DNA of 41,069 nucleotides from Sphacelaria rigidula (taxonomy: Eukaryota > Phaeophyceae > Sphacelariales), in assembly GCA_964200075.2 (NCBI GenBank), contig CAXNAA020000008.1, positions 1 through 41,069 of the forward strand. The letters are read 5' to 3'. The translations under genes were made by a program, and so were the position numbers. The notes beneath the pieces are model-generated. The model was not told the DNA's origin and did not search any database. It was given only the letters and a program-made list of their open reading frames with translations. The stretch's first letter is position 1; each line of letters opens with the position of its first letter. Shown piece by piece: positions 33,590-41,069 of this stretch.

Positions 33590-33665
33590 TCCAACTTTTC
33601 GGGATGCCAGTCTATACATCTCGGTACATCACGTGGGCCCGTCCGCATCAGCCGGGGTCACATAA
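33590..33665 (+). repeat. Coding-like repeat fragment (family 6)
   Basis: Plus strand, peptide core GMPVYTSRYITWARPHQPGS, with a two-residue insertion relative to the other copies. It ends shortly before the possible small membrane protein at 33742. Confidence 0.45.
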
Positions 33666-33741
33666 GAGGGAGGCCTATACCCGAGGGTTTCTTCTCACAT
33701 GTATAGTTTTGCATCAGTCTTGGTCCTAGTATTACAGGGTC

Positions 33742-34020
33742 ATGTCATTTGGTTTTGGAAACGCTCAGCCACGCTGGTCGAGTCAAGTGACTCAATTTCT
33801 CACAATTTACCTCAGCTGCGGCATTTCAATTTATCTTGTGGGGTACGCACTGCGCGACGAGCCCAGGGACTGGAGCCACACATCTCGCATGTATGACCGT
33901 TTATTCCGCGGGTTCGATTTTCGCCGCAATGTTGTACAAGTATGTCTACTACGCAAAATCGGACGACATCGGGGGGAAATGGTCTTCGACGAGGCGATTT
34001 CTCCGCACTTCCACGCATAA
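33742..34020 (+). CDS. Possible small single-span membrane protein
   Basis: An ATG with an in-frame stop 15 bases upstream opens a 92-codon frame. Residues about 17-38 are hydrophobic (core TIYLSCGISIYLVGYAL), followed by a charged segment containing RDEPRDW and RLFRGFDFRR. This is the layout of a small single-pass protein such as an accessory mitochondrial inner-membrane subunit, but I recognise no family. A GTATGT donor-like site lies after codon 66 (about 33940), so the last third may be intron and the true end elsewhere. A TATTACAG acceptor-like site precedes the ATG. It lies between the two SAP genes on the opposite strand. Confidence 0.4.
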   Translation: MSFGFGNAQPRWSSQVTQFLTIYLSCGISIYLVGYALRDEPRDWSHTSRMYDRLFRGFDFRRNVVQVCLLRKIGRHRGEMVFDEAISPHFHA

Positions 34021-36164
34021 AAATCCAACAAATTTATTCGGATAGTTTCATGATTCATTTGTTGGGCAAAAAGCTTTGGGAGGATGCACCAACGCAACCC
34101 TTTCTCTCCCTCGAGTGCACCAGGTGATTGCAAGGTGACACCGTCAGCTAAGAGCAGTAGGCGGTGTTTTCGGGAGAATGAATTACATGGGCGTCAACCG
34201 TGAGAGGGAAAGTGACTTGTTACGCTACACAGCAACCCAGTCGGAAGGTTGAGAGATTTAAGAACATCCCTGATCGGGACCGGGTGTGTATGCCTGAGTG
34301 GAATGCCTGGAGGGTAAACCGGCCCTACATGGACATGTATCGTGCATATCATGAACAAAATGCAAGGGACGGGTAAGAAAAACATGACAATCGTGACTGT
34401 TTCCATACCCGACGACTCAACACCGTACAAACCAAGACGTCGGGTGGAACGTTCACTTCCCCCTGCCCCCCCCCCAACCTTGGGTGAGTGAAGAAACACC
34501 TCAGAACTCGTTCTTCAATATCTAAATCATGACGCGCTTCTTCTGACTCCTCGACTGCTCAGTGTTGTTGTCATCCCGTCTGGGGAGGGGCTGGATTGCA
34601 ATACCTCGACGGGAATGCACGCGATAGAGCCCCTGCCGCGACAATTGTATCACTTCCGCGTCTCCCCCAACTTTCACCATGTCCCAGGAAGACAACGTAC
34701 TTGCGAGGAAACTCCCAGCCCCTCTCTGCCTCGTCCTGTCCGAAATTTATATTTTCCAGGTTGAGACAGCTCTCACGCGACGTGCCGACCTAAATCAACT
34801 GTTCCTTTCACGTCACGTTTTCAAGGAAACACCAGATGCTTGCGGGGAAAGAGCTTCGCGTGGAAACTGGACTGGAGGAGAATCAGATGCATGGAACCCC
34901 TTACTTCATCCTGAACCGGTTTGAACATGTACCACGGTCTTGGGGGCGCGTCAGCACTATAGGGGAGAAAAACGTTCGTGCATATCTTCGATGCATGAGC
35001 ATCTACATTCCTATGAGGCGGTAAACTGAAACAAGATGGAGGCGCGACGGTAGGAAGTACTTCTTGCAGAAGGAGGCTTACCTACCGTGGAATAGTACCT
35101 CGCATTGACGAATCCAGCTGGTGTATCAATCCGAGAGAAGGCGCATTCCATAGAATCATGTTTACAAAAAAGAAGCCTCGAAGCCTCCTACAGTAGTACT
35201 CACAAAACTTCACGCCGTGGTTCACACGAAGAGGCTATATACCGCGTATATACCAATGTACTGCGCTCAATTTCGCTTCGCTTGTGTTCGGGCCGGCTGT
35301 GTATTCCCAAGTTGAACAAAAAAATGAGTACATGTGAGACCAACGCCCACGGGCTCATAAAACAGCACAGAAACAACATAAATCGACTACAGAAACACAA
35401 CCAGGAGACGCGATTCTTCGCGCCCCAATACACGGTACAGGAGTGCCGCCGTACGAGTCAGACCCGTCAAAGGAAGGCACGATCTAACAATGTACATGTT
35501 GGAAAGGGTGGGGCATTGCGATACTCGGGCCGTCTTAGTCCACGCCATCGTACCCATCGCACGTTCTCTGTATGCATCTTGTGCATCTAGGCCGACTCAA
35601 TTCACGGGGAGAACGCGACTGACGGGCGGGGGAAGGGGGGGCAGGTGGGGAGCGGCGAAGGGCGTACAAGGCGATATGGCCTATACTTCCCCTGGTCCAC
35701 CCAACCGCGTACCTATCGTCGCTCCCATGAGCACCGGAGTACAGACCACTAGGCAGTATACGAAGTGTCGTCGGCACAGTTTGCCCCTCTCCCGAAGATG
35801 TGCAACCCCTGCAATCTAGCGCCCATGCAACGCAAAACGGTTGTACAATTTTCGGGATTGATCGTCGCGTCCACTCTGAAAACACGATCTGTCCCGCACA
35901 GACTCCGTGGAGAAGTCACACCACAAGCCGGGGAAAAGACTGCTCCTCAGCGCCTCCGCTGTTGTTCCCCAAATCCCGTCTGCCCCACTAATGCCCGGCA
36001 TGGGCCGCGTATCTGCCTTCACACTACTTTCTCCATAAAAACAATGTGGGAACATGGGGGAAACTGCACCCGTACGCTTGCAGTACTGATAAATTGAGCG
36101 AAGTTCACCACAAATACCGAGGCGATCAACATCCCAAGTGATATGTTCATGTGATAATATCTCC
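34021..36164. other. 3' flank of the small SAP gene, nothing else recognised
   Basis: The sequence beside 36164 should include its 3' UTR. A G-rich plus-strand tract lies at about 35623-35655. The 161-codon plus frame at 35105-35590 has basic, unstructured composition and no family motif, so it is not called. Confidence 0.4.
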
Positions 36165-39100
36165 TCAGGCTGTTGCCGCAGGTTCAGCGGCGGGTGCTGC
36201 TTCCGCGGGAACCGTCGCTTCCACGACCTTCGGCTCCTCGGGTGCCGACTCCGGCTCAACCGTCTGTACCAAACAACATGGCACACGACAACGATGGATG
36301 GGGATCGGACACCGGTTTGTGCAAGGTGCTTCTTTTCATCTTATTCCTGCCGATCAGCCGCGGTCCATCATAAAGGGTTACGGGCACTACATTCGATCCT
36401 CGACACTTTACCCGGTTACCCAAGTCAGTCAGACCTTCGGTGCACATCCCCTTGTCGCTCCCACTAAAACATGGGAAGGCCATCATATACAGGGAATGAT
36501 TTCCAGGTCGATAGGACTTTGTACGTTGATAGTGTTTACCCTTGGGGGCCCCACATGTTACAACAACTGGTAATGTGGAAACACGTGAGATGAAGACAAA
36601 AATGTGCCTTACCCGTCACACAGGCAAAGGACTTACAAGAAACGGCCGGGGGGGTAGAACTCGACACGGGGAAATATATGTCACCACATGACAACTCATG
36701 GAAAGCGAACAGAAGATATGCCTCTCAGAAATGCATTCGACCACGATTTCCGGCCCGGGTGGGCCGGAAATCCGTCACCACGGCGGAATATTCAGGGATC
36801 AGTGAGTGTGCTATCATCAATCGGAATAGAAAGCGAAATCGGGCACAAGGAGAACACTTCAATCACCTTCGCCTTCTTCGATTCGGGCTCCTCAGTACCG
36901 CCAGTTACTTCCGCCACCGGTCGGGTGGTGGCCTCAGTCTCGGCAGGTGCCGCCTCTGTCGCAGCGGGTGTCTCTGCCGCCTTCTCTGCCGTCTCCTCCG
37001 CGGGCGCCGCCGCGGCCTCCTCGGCCGGCTTGTCTGCGGGGGTTTCAGCAGTCGCCTCAGCAGGTGCTGCTGCTGCCGGCTCCTCGGCAGGCTTCGCCGC
37101 CTCAGCCTGCAGAAGCGAGATGGACGGAAAATCGCGATTGCCGGAGGGAGGGTTAAGGGGAGCGGGTGAGGGGGCAGAAAAACGCCAGATATCGAAGGGT
37201 AGTTCATGGGTTCAACAGGGGTTTTGTTCGAGCACGAGCTGCCGCAGATTGACTTTGAATCGACCACCACAATTTGCCATTGACAACAGCTTCGTTCATC
37301 AGTACAACCTCAAATTTGAAATTGTACTGATGAACGGGGAAGGGGGTATCTCAGTCCTAGCATCAGAAGTGCTCGCAGTGGGGGAAATCCATGTTCCATG
37401 CGCCATAGCAAAAAGAGGGTCAAGGTTCAACAGTTTGCGCTGTAGGCCGGAAGCTCGACAGACAATTAGCTGGGTGATGTTGAGCCCGCAATGAAGCGGC
37501 CGATGCTCTCTCGGGTACATCGACCAAACGCTCTACTCGCACCGTGTCATTTCGGTGTCGAGTCATGATCAACTATCAGCCACACTATGCTTTGTTTCAT
37601 GTTGAAGTGTACGGCTCGTCAGGACTGCTCAACTTCGAGTAGCGATTCCAACCGCGCTCCACCCCCACCTGTATTTTTTCAACCACCTGGGAATTTTGGT
37701 ACCGACGGTGTTGAACGCTAAAGTCATTGAAGCAGTCTTGAACAGGGAGTTCAAAATTCAAAATTTGATTTCTTGTTCGTAGTTTGACTGAAACTACTGT
37801 TGTGACAGGGAAGTCTCCGATACTTTCACAAAAAATCAAAATATAACTCCCCAGAAAGAGCACGACCAGACGACTGATTCACCGCTGCTGCGTTGTAGCT
37901 GACGGCTTTTGCCTCAGATCATAATTGAAGCAGCAGACGAGTGATGAAGCGCAGCAGCCAGTGACATGTAATGTGCGCGGATGCACCAAAGGGAACAGCA
38001 TTTGTACCACATGAAACCAAGCTGTAGCTGCGGGTAACTCTGAGGGACAAGTACAGGTGAAAATGAATATGCTGGAAACTTCGAAGGCGCGGCAACAACA
38101 AGCTCTACCCACACCCGACCAGAGGGGGCTCATGTGATTTGAGATACCTTCCCAAGTCAAATCGAGATTCCCAACGTGTCTGTCGTGTTTCGGTACGATG
38201 GACAAAAATTCAAAAATTCAAATTCCAAGAGAACTAACGAGGATCAGCGAATGCTGCGCCTTCTCCACAGTAGCTGTCCCATTAGCAGTAACGATACACG
38301 TGTGTCTGTAAACTGACAGCTCTCTCAGAGACAGGAATATTTTATCACACGTCAAGTGTTGGTGTGACAGCAACAGGCGGGCGTAGTCCATTCTGTGTCA
38401 GTGACCAGATGCTGGGCCTCTCGCTTCATCTCGATATACAGACCGGACACCCGGGACCTCCACCGACGAACATTAACCTGCTCCATTATCCGTTCAGCTG
38501 AGCATGTCTACGGATGCGAAAAGAACATTATGCTCACCCCTTCCGCCGCCTTCTCGTCCGTGCCGTTGGCAGCGGCGCCGTTGGTCTCCGCAGCCTTATC
38601 CATGTGGGCAAGGAGGGCTTCAAGAAGGGCCGGCTGTAACGTGTTTTCGAGGTCGTGATTGATCAAGCACAATCGTTTTTCAAATATGAACAGAGAGGAA
38701 AGGGGAGAACGAAGAACACGAAAGGAATATAAGACGGTGTTGGCGTGAAGTTGTCGGTTGATGCGTGTACATACATGAATGAGAGGTTTGCCGGACAGGA
38801 TGAGGCAATCGAAACAAGTGACGCTCGATGAATGATGGTGGGCAGCGGGAAACGCGGCAGACGAGTCGGGGGAAGGGGGGGGGCGGGTTTTGCACAGAAT
38901 GATGTTACACAACGCGGGGAAGCCGTCCGTTCCACACCGAACCATGCCATTAATAGGACCGCCCCCTGTCTCAGCTTGAATCCTCAAATTTTGAAAAATC
39001 GAATATTCCGCGGGGTTTTGCATGGTGCTCCCGCTCCTGTTTTGGACGGCTGTAGGGCAGCAGAGTTACTTGGGTCGTAAGGCAGTCATACCCTAGCTTT

Positions 39101-40199
39101 CTACGAGATGCACACACAAGCACTCCGGTTCCGCCGACATGGATCAATCTCGATATCTGGAGTTTGTAGTCGGTGCACTCTGATTCCGTACGGATGGATG
39201 AACAAATGAACTCCCAGTCGTCAGGGATATCAAACGCACCAAGTGTCCGAAAGAAAAAACTCAGCATAATAAAAAGTAGGTCCGCTTGCCCAAATCGGGA
39301 TCACTAAACCTTGATACAGGAGAACTCAGAGCGGCAAATACCAACGGACAAGGACAACCACAGCACTGGATCTAGCGCTTCGACAAGCACGAGCTGCATG
39401 TGAATGATAGTCGGTGCGTAGTTCCTTTTTGATTGGGGTTCATCAGCAGTTGGAGATATCATGTGCTCGAGGTGTTGATGACTGCTTGTACAGAGTTAGA
39501 GGGAGCCAGACGCTGTAAAACAAAGCCACTGGAATATCTGCTGTTGTGGTTTCAGGAGCTGGAAAAACTTAAAATACCAACACGCACCAAAAATAGTCGC
39601 CTGCCGAAAGAAACAGCGACAAATATCCGCCGCCGACAACAAACAAGCACGACCCGAGGGATCTCACACTGTGTACCCGACAGAAGGGATGGAGAGATAT
39701 TGTTGATGTGAAGCGCTTGTGTCGGGGCTCGAGTAAGGGCTGCCAATCTCTGGCGCGAAGGCCAGCACCAGTGAAACCAACACATCGATTGCGGTGCTCA
39801 AAATTTCACGCCGTTGGCCGTCGCTTATGACGCCGATCCGCACAACAACAGAGTGAAATCAACGACACACCGACATCGAATAGCATGACAACGTCCATCA
39901 TTGAAGCAAGCAGCCCTCTTCGGGACGTCGCACCATCGTGTGTTCTGTCTGTCCTCAATTGTTCCCACAGAGGGGAATCTGCAAATATCCGCGATAAAAG
40001 AAAAAGGGGTGCTCGTTCGCGCAACACCCGCACACGCTTGGCTCTTCCCTTCCCCCGAAAGCAAGCGATCCGAAATAAAACAGAAGTGGTCTAACGGCAG
40101 TACCTTGAGGCCCTCAGTCGGCAAGCCACGGCTCGTGAGCTCAGTCTTAAGCTCCTCTACAGTCAACGCCTCCGCCTCAGCCTTAGTGGTGATAGCCAT
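36165..40199 (-). CDS. Small SAP-domain protein with Ala/Glu-rich tail, 4 exons (paralogue of the hnRNP-like gene's N-terminus)
   Basis: Exons 40199-40104, 38633-38538, 37106-36867 and 36263-36165 (stop TGA) join in phase 0 to about 176 residues. The start ATG sits in ACCATGG context after a pyrimidine-rich leader. Exons 1-2 form a SAP domain (residues 12-43: LTVEELKTEL, RGLPTEGLK, then PALLEALLAHM). Exon 3 is Ala/Glu/Pro-rich and ends in the basic motif ESKKAK. Exon 4 is a short acidic Ala/Pro tail ending AAEPAATA. Size and layout recall SARNP/Tho1-type nuclear SAP proteins of mRNA export, but their C-terminal RFG repeats are absent. The closest relative visible is the N-terminal third of the neighbouring hnRNP-like gene. 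The exon 3 donor (GTGATT) is weaker than the others. Nuclear nucleic-acid binding is inferred from SAP. Confidence 0.83.
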
Positions 40200-40200
40200 G

Positions 40201-40290
40201 GTCCAAAGTATGAGGAGGTGGAGTCGGAGAGGAAGATGTAGAGGGCTTGCGAAGAAGACGGGTGGAGGTTTGTGGGGGCAGGGAAGCAGC
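40201..40290 (-). promoter_or_regulatory. Pyrimidine-rich 5' leader of the small SAP gene
   Basis: The minus strand just before the ATG at 40199 is strongly C/T-rich, with runs such as CTCCACCTCCTC, and has no AG close to the ATG. It reads as an untranslated leader. The frame stays open upstream, but the protein-like sequence starts at this ATG. No transcription start can be fixed from the sequence. Confidence 0.35.
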
Positions 40291-40730
40291 AGGCAATTTG
40301 GAGAGAGTTGTAATTCCAGTTTTTGTGCTTGTCTCGGTTCAATCCCCGCGTGGTTGTGACCAATCAACATCGCTCCATGAAAAATGTGGAGGCATTTTGG
40401 TGCCATCACTTTGACATACGTAAACCTCGGCCTACATCTCTGGCGATATATGTACAGCTTTTTTCTGGATGACACATATATTGTCCTCTCACCCGCGGTC
40501 ATTATGACAGAGGCGTTATATTTTGCATTGTGTTTTCCGTTTATCACAGTGTATATGACTACCGATTTTGATTGTTAACCCGTCGTTGGTGCTCACCTAC
40601 GGTATACTCAAGCAGTCAGTACATATATGGGCGATTGCAGCAGCAGTGGATGTTATTAATAGTAGCATGCAGCAGCTTAGCGGCAGTACACGCGCGGCCA
40701 TTTGGCTACCCCCCAAAATGCCCCCGGACG

Positions 40731-40980
40731 GATGCATGGCCCTCCAGAAGCAAAACAAGCCTCCGGAGGCCTTCAATCCCTCTGGAGGAAACCAAACACT
40801 ACCGACCGGAGGAATTTGGGGGTATGCGCGGCCCTCCAGAGGCAAAAACAAGCCTCCGGGGACGTTCAATCCCTCTGGAGAGAACCGAAAAAACTCCTCT
40901 TCAGGGCCGCGCACTCCTCCGGAAGCGTTTAATTCCCGTAGAGGCTCGAAAAGTTTACCCACCTGGAGGAATTTGGGGGG
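40731..40980. repeat. Three imperfect tandem units of 80-95 bp rich in CCTCCGGAGG palindromes
   Basis: Each unit carries GGCCCTCCAGA, AGCCTCCGGAGG-type and TTCAATCCCTCTGGAG blocks; two end with GGAGGAATTTGGGGG. The region stays open in several frames because of the repeat. I see no evidence of a gene. Confidence 0.6.
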
Positions 40981-40997
40981 TAGCCTAATGACCGCAT

Positions 40998-41022
40998 GTT
41001 GTTGTTGTTGTTGTTGTTGTTG
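40998..41022 (+). repeat. (GTT)8 microsatellite
   Basis: Eight uninterrupted GTT triplets directly follow the tandem-unit region. Confidence 0.95.
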
Positions 41023-41069
41023 TCTTCACATTAAAAGCCGTTCCGATATCTGCGCGGTACATTGGTACT

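Noticed and set aside
35105-35590. 161-codon plus-strand frame beside the small SAP gene
   Set aside because: Basic low-order composition with no motif; likely chance, or part of the 3' flank of the gene on the other strand.

Overview
The window is eukaryotic nuclear DNA. Its coding content lies in two intron-containing minus-strand genes in the right half. Spliceosomal GT-AG introns (about 0.2 to 2.5 kb), near-even base composition, long gene-free repeat-rich stretches and many short inverted-repeat elements suggest a protist or alga with a moderately large genome. A stramenopile such as a brown alga would fit, but nothing here proves the lineage. A selenocysteine-tRNA-like sequence is compatible with an algal or other selenoprotein-using lineage.

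The main gene (19477-32011, minus) was assembled by eye from 16 exons whose phases all match. It encodes about 701 residues: an N-terminal SAP domain, a long Ala/Glu/Lys acidic region ending in a basic NLS-like motif, three RRMs in the hnRNP R/Q (SYNCRIP) arrangement, an RGG/GYN-rich region and a Gln/Tyr/Gly prion-like tail. Directly upstream on the same strand (36165-40199) is a 4-exon gene for about 176 residues with the same kind of SAP domain, split by a phase-0 intron at exactly the same codon. It is followed by an Ala/Glu-rich tail with the same SKKAK exon end, but it has no RRMs. The two look like tandem paralogues. Between them, on the plus strand, is a possible small single-membrane-span protein (33742-34020).

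The left half (1-19 kb) has no gene I can support firmly. It holds several families of short elements with terminal inverted repeats (MITE-like), inverted-repeat remnants, an assembly gap flanked by poly-C and possible decayed retroelement sequence. At 3704-3790 (minus) there is an 87-base sequence that aligns without gaps to eukaryotic tRNA-Sec and keeps its 9+4 fold with compensatory pairs, but carries anticodon CCG instead of TCA.

The introns of the large gene also carry elements: a roughly 550-bp nested foldback in intron 6, a perfect 96-bp tandem duplication in intron 3 and several copies of a 265-bp element in intron 1. The SAP domains (DNA/chromatin binding) and RRM/RGG modules (RNA binding) suggest nuclear mRNP or chromatin-linked RNA work. 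That function is inferred from the families, not shown here.
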